Source of the DNA: Copromyces sp. CBS 386.78
Lineage: Eukaryota; Ascomycota; Sordariomycetes; Sordariales; Sordariaceae
NCBI GenBank assembly: GCA_030685235.1
Contig: MU839103.1
Location: 372,001-436,000 of the forward strand
DNA: 64,000 nt
Direction: 5' to 3'
The notes under the pieces were generated by a model, which did not search any database, was not told the origin of the DNA, and saw only the letters and a list, made by a program, of their open reading frames with translations. The translations under genes were made by a program, and so were the position numbers. Positions 34,601-46,899 of this stretch are shown piece by piece (the stretch's first letter is position 1; every line of letters starts with the position of its first letter).

Positions 34601-37176
34601 TTTAATCCCTTTTAGGATCGATATTTATTTTTCCGCTATTTCCCGCATCTTTTCCGCGTTTATTAAATTCTAATTAAATTCTTCTTCTATTTCTACTTTT
34701 TTATTTCTTTTTCCTATTTAAATTTAAATTTTTTAAGGGTAATAGTCCAAATTTATTTGCCCGTATTACTACGTTCCCTAATATTCGGCTTTAATACCCT
34801 ATAAAACTTATACGTAATTAATTATCTTATTTTTCTCTCTTCTAATCGCATTTCCGAACTTCGTTAATTCCCTATAGAGGGTAATAAGGTTAAATTTCTA
34901 TCGCTATACTTATATAAATAACTTTACGGCGCCCGGGCTAATTTTATTCTTTAAATCCCAATTAGGGTAATAGAAGTTATAATCCTTTATAGTTATATAT
35001 TAGCCGGTTAAAGGTTTTTCTTCGAAAAATTCGAAGAGGGAAAACTTTTATTAATATTCCGGCGTACTTTAGAAGAAGATAAGGGAATAAATAGAATAAA
35101 TAATTATCAGTTTTCGTAAATTCTTTAATATTATTACAGCCTAATCCTTCCCAATTTAAAAGTTTAGATCCTTTAAATTCTATTTTTTATTTATATAAAT
35201 TATTACTCTACCCTTCTCTAAATAATTAATACTATAATATTTATTGCCTTTTAATTAGTAAATATCCTTATTCAAATTCTTACCCGGCTTTTAAATTATT
35301 ATAATATTATAAGTTTCCTCTTATTTAAATAGTTTTTCCCTCTTTTATACGATTTCCCTATATTCTAATAGAATATTTTTAATTAAATTATTAATTACTT
35401 TATAAGAAGTTTCCTTCTAATTTAGTAGTAGGCTAAAGGGGTATTATTTTTTTAAAAATAATAATAGTAGCCGAAAGTGTAATAATAATAGAATTAATAT
35501 AGGTATAATTATTTATATTTTAAGAATGGGTATAAATATTTATCGGGTTTATATTTATAAATTTCGGCCGAAAGCCGTTTTTAATTTTTTTAGGGCGGCC
35601 TCTTTTTTTTCTTCTTATAAATAATTTCTTTAAAGTCGTAATTAAATAGGAATTAAGAGGGGTATTAAAAATTATAATATTTTCTTCTAGCTCTATTATT
35701 GGTTCTAATACCGGTTTAACTGGTCCTTTATAAATAGTAAAATTGCGAAGCCTTTTGGCGTAATTGATAAATACTTTTGTATAAATTGTTTTTACGAGTG
35801 GGCACTTCTTTTTATTAAAGGTAAAATACCCCGATTTCCTATACGGCTTATAAAAGATTAAAGAATTATTTTTATTCGAAAGGTAATTCTCTTCTCCTAT
35901 ACGTAGCCCCTTCGTATTTAATTTTACTATAATAGTTATAAGCGTCTTCCTAACGATAAAATTTTACTATATATCCGAAATATTAATATTTAAAATATTA
36001 TTAAGTGGAAGCTATAGTTTAAAATAATTTATATACGTATATGCTACTATTTTAGAGGAAAAAGTTATTTTAAAAGAAAATTGTAGCCTTTATAATTATA
36101 ATTTCTATTATGAATATTCCTTTTTCCTCCCTTTCGCGTCTATTCTAAAATTTAGCCCGAATAATCTTTACTTCCTTATTCTTCGCCCTTATTTCCTATA
36201 TAACCGATTTAAATTATTTTATGTCGATATTAATTTATAAAATTCTTTTAATTAAAACGGCTATAGTATTTAAAAATATAATAATTTTTTTTCCAAACAC
36301 TATTTTAACCCAAATTTAATATTTTTAATATTAGTCTTTAATTAATTTATTGAAAATAATTATGTAATTTCCGTTCGTTATTATCCTAATAATTACGTAG
36401 ATTACTTTATATAAGTTTTCCTTTAAAGCGCTTTCGACGGCCTATTTTATATTATTGTTTGAATGCGTAGTAATTTAGCTGTAATTTAGGCCCCTTTAAT
36501 AATAAATTAATATTTGTAATTAGAAGGAATAAACTTCTTAATAGTAATAGTAGGTAAATAGTAGAGGGTAGTACTAACCCTATCCGGCGATTTCTGGATA
36601 ATATTAATTTATTTCTTCGGCGCTTTTTAAACGTCTTTCTTTATTTCCTTCGAAATAAATTTCTTTAAATTGTTAATATCCTTCTTAGTAATAAATTAAG
36701 CTTCGACGGCTTTATTTACTTTAAATATTTTAGACCTATTTTTCTTTATAAAAATTTTTGCGAATTCGAAAAAGAATTTTTAAATTTAATAATAATTGTT
36801 AGTCGTTATAGCGGCGTAATCCGTAGTTTTATTCGCTATAGTAATAAATTTCTTTATAGTTTTATTATTTTCTTTTGTTTTTTCCGAAATTTTTATAGTA
36901 AATATGGCGTCGGGGTCGTTATATCCTAAAATACTTTCGAAAGGGTTGTGGACGCTATTTTCGAACTTATTCGTACTTCTATTAATTATTATCGGTAGCG
37001 ACGGTTCAACGCTATCGTTACGGTCGTCGCAGGATATCGCGGAGGGGGTAAATGACCTTCCTAAGTCGATTGCAGTTGTCGGTTTTCGTTTTAGAGCACT
37101 TCCTGACCAGAAATCGGCGTTTCCGGTTTCGGGGTCGTTTTACGCTTCTTTTAATAAAAATAAAAAGAAAATGAAA
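31639..37176 (-). mobile_element. LINE (non-LTR) retrotransposon inside the copia element
   Basis: A 5.5-kb block separates copia protease from copia integrase. It is flanked by an exact 15-bp direct repeat, TAATATAATAAATAA, at 31624-31638 and 37177-37191, a LINE-like variable-length target duplication. The sequence is low-complexity, so chance must be considered. The minus strand carries LINE-type RT. Both ends are GC-richer and less RIP-mutated: 31675-31790 (3' UTR side) and 36900-37150 (5' side). On the minus strand the tail ends in ATTATTATTA. There are no LTRs. Confidence 0.75.
33090..34900 (-). pseudogene. LINE reverse transcriptase, RIP-inactivated
   Basis: The minus strand reads ITVDFTNDTNI at about 33328-33360, the degraded catalytic box (VDF-x-DDTN in intact LINE RTs; first Asp now Asn), followed by VKITEENY. 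Upstream on the same strand near 33400-33440 is stop-SSPLLLILF, the remnant of the QGSPLSPILF block. This is the RT style of fungal Tad-like LINEs. The limits are approximate; endonuclease and ORF1 were not identified. Confidence 0.7.
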
Positions 37177-37429
37177 TAATATAATAAATAAATATAATAT
37201 ATATTTAAGAAATAGTCTTAATACTATTAATATTAGTGAGTAAATAAACGGCCTATATTTTGTACCTATAGAAATTATTAAGCCTAAAAAACGACTATAT
37301 ATTAGCGATATTAATACTATTAGTATTAATAGTATAAAGAAGATTCGTATTAAGAGTATTAAAAATAATACTCTTAAAAATATTATTAATAAAAATATTA
37401 ATAATAATAATAATATTAATATTAATAAA

Positions 37430-38300
37430 TTAATAGATTTAAATATACTATATTAGCGTTTTGCTTATTGTGGTAATAATAATATTAAAAATATTATTAA
37501 AAATACGATTACTTTTTATACTTATAAAAAGGATTTTAATAAAGATTGTCCTATTTGCTACTAAGCTAAAATAATGAATAAAAAGAATAAAAGTATTAAA
37601 AATAATACTTTAAAATATAATAATAATTATTTGGATAAAATTAGCAGTGACCTATGCGGTCCTTTTGCTATTAAAACCTATAATAATTATAAATATTTTA
37701 TAACCTTTATTAATAAGGCTATTCGTTATTTAGAAATAACCTTATTAAAAGATAAGGAAGAAATTTATAAAACTGTTAATAATTATATTAATAAAGAAGA
37801 AAACCTTAATAATAAACGGATTAAAATATTCTAATCCGATAATAGTACTAAATATACTAATAAAATAATTAAAATTCTTTTTAATAATAAAGGAATAGTT
37901 CAACAATTAAATACTCTTTATACTAAAAAGTAAAATAGCTTTCCTAAAAGAATTAATAGGACCTTATTAGAAAAAATAAGAGCCCTATTAATAAACGCAA
38001 ATTTACCCAAATATTTATAGGGAGAAGCGTTATATACGGCTATCTATTTATATAATAGAACCTCTTATAGCTCTATAGGGTTTAAAACCCCTTATAAATT
38101 AAAATATAAAGAAAAGCCTAATATAGATAATATTAGGATATAGGGATCAATCGTTTATTATAAAATAAAAGGACCAAATATTTCGAAATTGGGCCCCTAA
38201 GCCGAAAGGGCTATTTTAGTAAGCTATAGGGAAAATAATAATAATTATAAAATATATAATTTCTAGAAGAATAGAACTTTCTAAATATAAAATTTAAAAG
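37430..38300 (+). pseudogene. Copia integrase
   Basis: The zinc-binding end DFNKDCPICY (about 37531-37560) is followed by ISSDLCGPF, YFITFINKAIRYLEI and RIKIF-stop-SDN. GIVQQLNTLYTKKQN and INRTLLEKIRALLI complete the integrase core, which inserts cDNA into the genome. Stops sit at former CAA/CAG codons. A 261-bp stretch (37574-37834) is still fully open. Confidence 0.8.
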
Positions 38301-38779
38301 TATTAGAAGGAGTATATTATAATACCCCTAGTAAAGAATCCACTTTATATACTAATAATAAATCTAGAAATATATTTAATAATAATTCTAGTAATAATAG
38401 TATTAAAAATACTATTAAAGATATTTCAAAAGAATTTCTTCAAAATAATAATTATAATAATAATTATATAGAAGAATCCGAATCTAAATCTATTAATTTA
38501 AATATTATTATTAAAAATAAAAATAATAATAATAATAATAATAATTATAATAATTCTAATACGAATAATTATAATACAAATAATTAAGGTCTACGTAAAT
38601 CACTTAGAACGATAAATTCTAGTAATTACTTTCTAAATAATAATTTATTAAATAAAATATACGTATTACTACCAAGGAAAAATAAAGAATATTATTAAAG
38701 ATTTAATATAATAAATTATATAAAAAACTCTATTTTAAATATTATTAATAATATTAATAATATTAAAGAACCTTCTATA

Positions 38780-40440
38780 TATAAATAACCTATTTTTAAT
38801 CCTTATAGCTAAAAATAGATCGATTCTATAAAAATAGAAGTAGAAGAATTAAAAAGACAAAATACTTAGGAAATAGTAAATCTACTAAAAAATAAAAAAG
38901 CTTTAGGGGGTAAATAGATTTATAGACTTAAACCTATAAATAATAACCAGAATATTATTATTAATAATAATAATAATAATAAAAATAATAATTATAATAA
39001 TAATTATAATAATAATAAAGAAGATAATATTAATAAAAATATTAATATTAATAATTCTTCTAAAGAAGAATATAAATTTAAAAGCCGTTGGGTAATACAA
39101 GGTTTTAACCAAGTAGAAGGTCTAAATTTTCTAGAAACCTTTTCTACGGTTTGCCGGCCAAAAACCTATCGAATATTCTTTATTATAACCATTACTAATA
39201 GCTAGGAATTATTACAATACAATATAAAAAATACATTCGTTCACGCTTATATTAATAAAAATATATACATTATTCCCCCTACTAATTATTATAAATATAA
39301 GAATCTACCAGATAATAAAATCTATAAATTAAACAAGGCTTTATATAGTTTAAAACAGAGCCCCAGACTCTGGTATAAATATTTAACTAAAGTATTAAAA
39401 ACTTTAGAATTCGAAGTATTCCCCTTCGACGACAATACTTTTATTAATAATAAATTAAATATTATTATACTCTATCACGTTAATAACCTTATAATAATAA
39501 ACCCAAATAAATCTATTATAGAAAATATAATAGAAAAAACTACCAAAAGTATTAAACTTCAATCCCTTAATAAAGTTAATACCTTTTTAAGTATAGAAAT
39601 AATAATAAATAGAAAAAATAATTCTATTCATTTACACCAGTCAAAATATACCAGAAAAATAATTAAAAAATATCATAAAACGGATATTAATCCAGTATCA
39701 ATACCTTTAACTAAAATAAAATTAGTTAAAAATAAAGGCCAAGCTTCTAAAGAAGAAATAAAACTATATCAATAGTATATAGGGTCTTTATTATATCTAG
39801 CCTTAAAAACAAGGCCAAATTTAGCCTTCCCGGTTCAATATTATGCTAAATATACTAATAATCCTAGTATTAAACACTTTAAAGCCGTTGATCAAATATT
39901 TAAATATTTAAATAAATACCCAAATTTAGGGATGACCTATAAAAATAAATATAATAATAATCTTATATTAAAAGGTTATTATAATAGCGATTACGCTAAT
40001 TGCCTTAATTCTAGAAAGTCTACTACAGGGTATATATTTACTCTAAGAAATAATATTATTTCTTAGAATAGTAGCCTTCAAAAAACCGTAGCTTTATCTA
40101 CGTATAAAGCTGAATATATAGCTTTAACGGAAGCTATAAAGGAATTATTATATCTAAAATCTACTTGAGAATTAATAAATAAATTAGTTATTAATATAAT
40201 AAATATTCCTACCCTTATACCTCCTATATATGAGGATAATACAGCTGCTTTAAAACTGGCTAATAATCCAGAATTTCACAAGCGGTCTAAGCATATCGAT
40301 ATACGATATCATTTTATAAGGGAAGCTATAAATAATAATAAGGCTAAAATTATATATATCCCTACAAAAGAACAACTGGCTAATAATCTAACTAAACCAA
40401 TAGATAATAAATATTTATCCGACTAGCGGACTAAAATAAG
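38780..40440 (+). pseudogene. Copia reverse transcriptase and RNase H
   Basis: Clear copia RT text: FKSRWVIQGFNQVEGLNFLETF (residues given in part) near 39080-39140, YSLKQSPRLWYKYL near 39345, and the catalytic box at 39473-39487 now YHVNN instead of YVDD. RNase H follows: SDYANCLNSRKSTTGYIF near 39990-40035, KAEYIALTEAIKELLYL near 40110 and KHIDIRYHFIREAI near 40290. An AAT/Asn run of about 120 bp (38940-39060) splits the N-terminal RT. Several TAG/TAA and one TGA (TGG to TGA) break the frame. Confidence 0.85.
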
Positions 40441-40829
40441 TATTGAAAGACTATAGGTTTTTTATCTTTTATATAAGATTTTCCTATATTAAAAGGTTTT
40501 TGGTATTATTTACCTTTTTACCTTATATTAAAGAATAAACTATAGGTTTTTTATCTTTTATAAAAGATTTTCCTATATCAGAGGTTTTTGGTATTATTTA
40601 CCTTTTACCCTACAAAAGAATTATAATAATTAAATTAATTATTATATATAAAGAAGGTTTTTAATAAATATTATAAATATTAATATTTTTTACCTTATAT
40701 TATTTCTTAGAAATAATTTATATAAGAAGAATTTTTTAAATTTTTCTCTTCAAGGAATCCTCTTAATATATATATTATATAAATATATATCTATAACCTA
40801 ATTACTACCGTAACTAATTTACGGGGGAG

Positions 40830-41606
40830 TATTAGTCTTAATATAAATATTATATAAAATATATATCTATAACGGATTTACGGGTCCATATTATACCATA
40901 CGAATATAAGCAACTATATATAGGTATTATATACTATAAATATATGCCTTATATTTTTGGTTGATTTTTATCGATTTTATTCGATTAAATATTCGTTATT
41001 GAAATTCTTCTATATATTAACCCCATCCTTCGTAGAGGGTTGCCGAAGCACTACCCAGGCAGGGGTGCCTGTAAGGCTTACCAGGGTGGCCTACACGGCT
41101 AAACCAGGGCCTAAGAATATAGGGCTAACCAAGGTATTAAGGATAGAATCCAAGGGAAGAAAAAAAGTCTCACATCCTTTAAAACCTCCTCCCTCGGCCA
41201 TTCCTTAATTTACGAAAACAAACAAACCGTTTTCGGAATCCCTAGGATCCGAGGAATTCAACGGAGAAAACCGTTCGTTCATAGGATGGATGGTTGGCCC
41301 AGAAAGTCTATAAGAAGGGTAGTCCCCTTCGAGGAAAGAAAAGGTTTTCTATAGCTCATAAGACACTTTAAAATATCTTTACCAATACAAAGCCTACACA
41401 CACAAACAAAACACCGTTCTACTCCTTTTTAAATACTCTACACACACATGCCTTCAGAATTATCCATACCCTACAAAGCAAGCCTTTTCTTCCACCAAGA
41501 AAAGAAAGATCATTGCTACCTTCTTATCTACCCTTGCGATTTCGAATTCTACGATATCGTTAAGGCTTCCACCCTTCTCGAATACCCTCCAGAAGCCTTA
41601 CCAACA
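40830..41606 (+). repeat. 3' LTR of copia element
   Basis: 777 bp. The right third is unusually well preserved (CTACACACACATGCC near 41438), while the matching part of the 5' LTR is TA-rich. Confidence 0.95.
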
Positions 41607-43330
41607 AATACGCTAGTACTTTCGAAGGCAATATTAACATTATTTATAAGTCTGGTAAATTCTACGTTGTCCTAGACGCCCTATTTAGATTTTATCGAAA
41701 CGATAACTTATTAGATTTAATTGTTAAAGGCGGGCTTAAACGCTTCCTAAACGATTATAATAATTAATAGACTATATACTAGGTTTTCTATTAAAACGGC
41801 GTATTTAACCCCGAAGCCACAATTAACCTAGAATAGGAGCCCGTAGCGACGTTAATCTAGTTGGACTCAAATTTCCGGCGTAAGATAATCGACGGCTATA
41901 AGATAGATCTATTTTAAAAACGATTAAACCAAACGTTGAGCGCTAATTTAATACTAAACTATAATACTATAATATTATTATTCGAATAGCGAAACAGTCT
42001 ACTATAGAAGACTAAGGATAGGCAGCGGCGGCTTTATATACTTAGAATCTATTACCCCAAGGTATTCGAAGTTATCTACAGTTAAAACTACTTCGGCTTC
42101 AGCTGATTAATACCGTACTTGAACTAGTTTTATATGTTACAAGGGATATAAGAGTTTAAGCGTTACTTTAAGGGATACCTAACCTATTAAGTCTTTAATA
42201 AGAAGAAGTATAAATTATACGGGAATATATAGCTAATTTTTAGCCCGCCTTATCTATATTATACAATTAGTATCGATTTTATCCTTAGGCTTCCAGTATC
42301 CGATGAAGGATACGACGCAATTATAATAATAGTTAATAAATTTACAAAGTAAATCCTATTAATCCTCGGTAAGATAATATAGACGGCGGAATAATAGGTA
42401 AATATCTTGTATATAGCTTTATTATTTTATAATTAGGGAATACCGAAGGTCGTAATTTTAGACCGGGATCCTAAATTTTTATTTAAATTTTAGGCTAAAT
42501 ATTAGTATAGATTGGGGATAAAATTTCTATACTTTATAACGTACTATTTATAAATAAACGGAATTATTAAGCGCTTAATTTATACCATTTAAAGCGCGCT
42601 TAAACATTATATTAATTATCTTAAAAAACCTAATAATTAGGACGGGATTATCCTACGAATTCAATTCGAATATAATAATGCTAAGTCGACGGTAATAGGA
42701 GTTAGTCTAAACGAGGCAGCCTTAGGATTTAGCCTAAGCCTAATACCGGATTTAATTAATATTAAAGATGTAATATTAGGAGTTAAATTATTAGATTAAT
42801 ATATATCTATTTAAAATAATATTAAAATCGCAGCAATAAACGCTAAATATTATTATAATAAATAACGCCAGCTAAAATTCTTTAATACCGGTAACCAGGT
42901 TCTTTTACGCTTATATAAAGGATATATAATGCCGAAAGTAGTTAAATTAAGAAAATTCGGACTATAATATACTAGGCTATTAAAGATTACAAAGCGTATT
43001 AGTCGACTAGTTTATAAATTTAAATTACCCCCGACCTAGAAGATATACGACGTTGTCTTTATTAATTATTTTGAACTAGCCCTTTTTAATATCTACAGTA
43101 GATAATTACTTTAAGCCGGACTAGTAATACTTTAAGATTATAAGCGCGTAATACGATAGGAAAAGGGAGGTAAATATTTAGTGGGATACGATAGATTGGG
43201 AGTTAAATACGAGTATTAGGTAAGTTTAAAGTAATTAGGAGACGAAGTAGGTACTTTATTAGAGGATTTCGAGAAGAAAAAGAATAAGGCTATATAACGA
43301 TATATATTAAGTAGAAAATTAGATTTAGTT
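41607..43330 (+). pseudogene. pol 3' part (RNase H end, integrase, chromodomain-like tail) of outer gypsy element
   Basis: Continues the frame cut at 28436: INIIYKSGKFYVVLDAL (41630-41680) is the end of gypsy RNase H. SIDFILRLPVSDEGYDAII (about 42270-42325) starts the integrase core, followed by ILDRDPKFLF (42460), YYLQINGIIKR (42545) and FEYNNAKSTVIG (42667). A KYLVGYDRLGVKYE...LLEDFEKK stretch (43170-43280) resembles a chromodomain, the module that steers some gypsy elements to heterochromatin. RIP stops throughout. Confidence 0.75.
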
Positions 43331-43358
43331 CGCGAGGGCGCATTGTATTTTTGGGGGG

Positions 43359-43589
43359 TATCACAGGGTTAGCCTGTGTTGCATATGCTGGTGACAATAG
43401 CTCTCTGAAACTACTATTACCATCTCGGTTAATTAGTTGCGGCCTCCCGCTATAGACCTACTAGTTTATAGTTCGAATCCTATAAAGCCTATCTCCCGAG
43501 CGTACCTTTATACTTCTTTTCCTTTCTTCTCCTCGTACAATTACGTATATCTATATTTATACCCAACCTTTCGCCCTCTACCTGTAATA
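43359..43589 (+). repeat. 5' LTR of inner gypsy element
   Basis: 231 bp. The outer left half is less RIP-mutated (GCCTGTGTTGCATATGCTGG near 43371) than the same part of the 3' LTR. Confidence 0.93.
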
Positions 43590-43699
43590 ATTAATTATAT
43601 TTTTTAATTATTGTATTTATAGTGCAAACCTATTTATCGCGATTATTTTCGATCGCGCGCGTATAAGGATCGCCTCGTTACGAGTCGTTGAGCCTAGTA

Positions 43700-43715
43700 C
43701 CCCCCCCCCCCCCCC
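43700..43715 (+). repeat. Run of 16 C in the inner gypsy leader
   Basis: Homopolymer C-run about 110 bp after the 5' LTR in AT-rich surroundings. Compare the 10-C run at the similar place in the outer element. Confidence 0.95.
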
Positions 43716-43899
43716 AAGCTTCGATAGTCGTAATTACGATAATCGCCCAATTAAAATTCTAATATCCTTTTACTAGTATATAAGGGAAAGTACTCTTTAT
43801 CTAGTAGATAAGAAATCGCCTATCTTTGATTACTTTAAACGGTCTTAATAGCGGACCTTTATTTTAAACGGTCCTAATCGCGGATTTTTACCTCTCTTT

Positions 43900-45470
43900 T
43901 GTCTCGAATGGTTACTTTTCTTTTATTTTATATTTTACGACGATAGCGATCCCGCCCTCTTCTCCCCTAATAATAGTACTAGTAGCGGTAATCTTCTTAA
44001 CCTTTCTACTCCTATTACTAATAACCTATTTAACTTAGAAATATTATATTTTATTATTAATATTTTTAATAGCGAGTTCGATATTATAATCTATTACGCC
44101 GCGCTTTTCGAGCTTCCCTAATCCGTTACTACAATTTTCGTTAATTTTTTCGAAGGTTTCGACTAGCTAGAAGGTCTCCTAATCCTGCGCGAATATTTTA
44201 AAATAACCTCTTTTTTCTCTTAGGCCCCCGTTTTCCACTTTATTATTATACTTCTTAATTGCTTTTATCGTACTAACTTCGAATATTATAATAATTTCGA
44301 AAGCGATTTTTAACGCTCTAAAGAAGAGTTTAAAATTACCTATTAAATAATTAACGACGCCTAGTTTAATTTCGATTAAAAGAATTTCGACTACGTTAAC
44401 TTTAAATCTATTTATAATATTTTATTCGTAGAATATAATACCCTTAAAATATAAGCTCCTTCCCCTATTAATAATATAATTATAAAAGTAATTATATTTT
44501 CCTCTCTTTACTAAATAATAGAAAACCTACCTATTTTTATTAATAAAGAGATTAGTAGTCCCGCTTATAAATATAAGATTTTTAAAGTTTAATATTTTCG
44601 TATCTAATCCTAATAAAAATACGATGCTATTTTTTATTATTTTAAAAATATTAAAATTATCCGTACCGCTATACTTTTAAGATTAAAAATTTTGTCCGGT
44701 ATTTAAGATAACTTAAACGTAATTTAATTAAACTTTAATAAAATAAATTAACGCTAGAAAATAAACGTTAAATTTATAGAATATTTATTCTTTTATTTTT
44801 AACACGTAAATTTTAAAATAAATACCGGCCGCCGTTTATAAGAATTATATATAAAGAATATATCTTTCGCGGATTTCGAATTTAAATTAACTAATTTAAT
44901 AAACTTCTACAATTTTAATAATTTAATAAAAATCTATTATTTCTAGAATAAGATTAATAAATATTTCTATAATACTCTCGCTCACCGCAACCTTCCCCCC
45001 AATAACGACTTTAAATATTAATTCGAAATTTATTATAATATTACCAATAATTTTAAAGACGTAGATTATTATTAAAAGATAGCGAACTACTTTTTCAATT
45101 CCGGTAACAATACTGGTAATAATAATAATAGTAGAAGTTATTCTAGCGCTAAACTTTCTACTAATAACGTCCTTATTAATTAAGGTAATAATAAGATAAA
45201 TTTGAACGCTGTTAATTTTGTAATTTTTATTTATAAAAATATTTTCGATTAGCGTTCCTACAATAGCTTCTACCGTTATTATAATAAACCCGGCTATATT
45301 GCCCGCAATTATATTACTTCAGTTAATTATAGTTTTTAAAACCCTTAATATTCCGTTAGTAAGAAATTGAAGAATAAAGGTCGCGGTAAGGGTCGTAACT
45401 AAAAGTAGGTCCGTATTACTAATACTGCCCTAATTACCCTAGCTACTCTAGCCGCCCCCGCCGAGCCCGC
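43900..45470 (+). pseudogene. gag of inner gypsy element
   Basis: Long Asn/Ile/Phe-rich translation with few stops. A degraded zinc knuckle near 45240-45310 reads YRYYNKPGYIARNYI, where Cys codons became Tyr (TGC to TAC) and GH became GY. A Gly/Lys/Arg-rich tail (45375-45410) follows. The limits are estimated from the LTR and the pol start. Confidence 0.6.
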
Positions 45471-46104
45471 CGCTAGTAGAAAATATTATAACGACTAAGA
45501 AAATATTTAACCTTTATATATAGTCGTGTATAGAAGCCTAGCCGGATTATATTTGAAAGACGAGTTTTAAGCTCTATAGAATTAAAAGGTTTAAAGGAAA
45601 TTAAAATTTAATTATTAAATAATTCTACTTCCCTAAATTTAATACTCTTATCCTCTTATATTATAATCCGTTCGTATAAAAATTATTATATTACCTTTAT
45701 TAATAGCGGTTACTCTACTTTCGCGTTTATTAATTATTCCTTTATTATTAAAAATAACTTTCCTTATTTTTAATTACTAAGAATAAAGAAGCTCGTTCTT
45801 ACTAATAAAGTAATTAAAGGTATTATTTTTAAAAGAATAATAGTTAAATTCCGGATCGGCTATTATAAAAAAACGATTACCTTTTTAATTTATAATATTT
45901 CTAAAAAATACCTAATTATTTTAAGCTTCCTATAAATATAATACTATCGGTTAAAGATCGATTACAAATAGTATAGTATATATTTTAGCTATATTACTTA
46001 TTGAAGCCGCTACTTATTAATAGATCTCCCTAAATATTAAACGGTAATATTTAAAACCCTTACTAATTGGGTTTCGGTAGCCTCCGTCTACTAGATACCT
46101 ATCC

Positions 46105-46235
46105 CGCTAATTAAGAAGGAAAAGATTAAATCTCCCTCTCTAGCTATTAAGAAAGAAGAAACCGAATTTCCCTCTCTAGCTATTAAGAAAGGAAAAACCG
46201 AATTTCGCCCTCTAACTATTAAAAGAAAGAAAATC
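46105..46235 (+). repeat. Tandem FPSLAIKK-type coding repeat
   Basis: Three degenerate copies of a 45-48-bp unit reading (E)FPSLAIKK-x-K/E-x-E between gag and RT of the inner gypsy element. The plus strand repeats CCCTCTCTAGCTATTAAGAA at 46130 and 46171. Confidence 0.75.
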
Positions 46236-46899
46236 AAGAAAATCGTAGCGGAGCCCGCTCTAGAAATTTTAAAACCCTTATTCGCTCCCGAATTCCCTCT
46301 TACTACTATTAAATTAAAGAGCAATCCTAAAACCGGTTACAATACGGTCCCCGCTCCTATTAAAACGCTAATAGCCTAGAAGGTTAAATCTAAAGTCGCT
46401 ATTACTAATATTGCCGCTTTCCTTATTAAGATTAAGAGCCCTTCGTTTTACGAGCTTTATATACGTATAAATAGCCGCCGCATTTTAATTAGCGCGAATT
46501 ACCTTTAGTACCGCCGTTTTCGTAAGCTTAATTATAAATTTAACCTTAATAATATTAGAATATTTAATATAACTATATTCAATTTTATTTACGAAAAAGA
46601 ATAATTATAACTGTATATTACGAATTATACTAAAATTAAGAGGCTAGCGGCTATAGCGGATCTTTAGAATTTAAATTTGACTGAAGAAATAATTAATAGT
46701 ATTATAAAAGGTAATAAAAGGAAATATAAGGAAAGTTTACTTCCCGCATTTTATAATTTTATTAACGAAATAATTAGTATTTATACTTTAGAAAATATCC
46801 GAAAGGCCGCAATCCTCGCTAAGGTAATTAATTTTATTAGAAATTTTAAAACCGATACGCCCGTATACAAAGAAATCCTCCGATAAATATATTTGGCAA

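Larger units (their letters stand above)
28437..41606 (+). mobile_element. Ty1/copia retrotransposon inserted in the outer gypsy pol
   Basis: LTRs of 777 bp (28437-29213 and 40830-41606) start TATTAGTC (from TGTTAGTC) and end ACCAACA. Target duplicate AATAC is exact at 28432-28436 and 41607-41611. The primer binding site directly after the 5' LTR (GGTTATAAGCCCG, 29214-29226) matches, with one RIP change, the complement of the initiator tRNA-Met anticodon arm, the half-tRNA primer known from copia-class elements. A polypurine tract (GGGGGAG) precedes the 3' LTR. Domain order gag, protease, integrase, RT, RNase H is copia order. Without the inserted LINE the element is about 7.6 kb. Confidence 0.93.

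Noticed and set aside
36904..37179. 91-residue plus-strand ORF with hydrophobic segment
   Set aside because: It lies antisense in the GC-richer 5' end of the minus-strand LINE.
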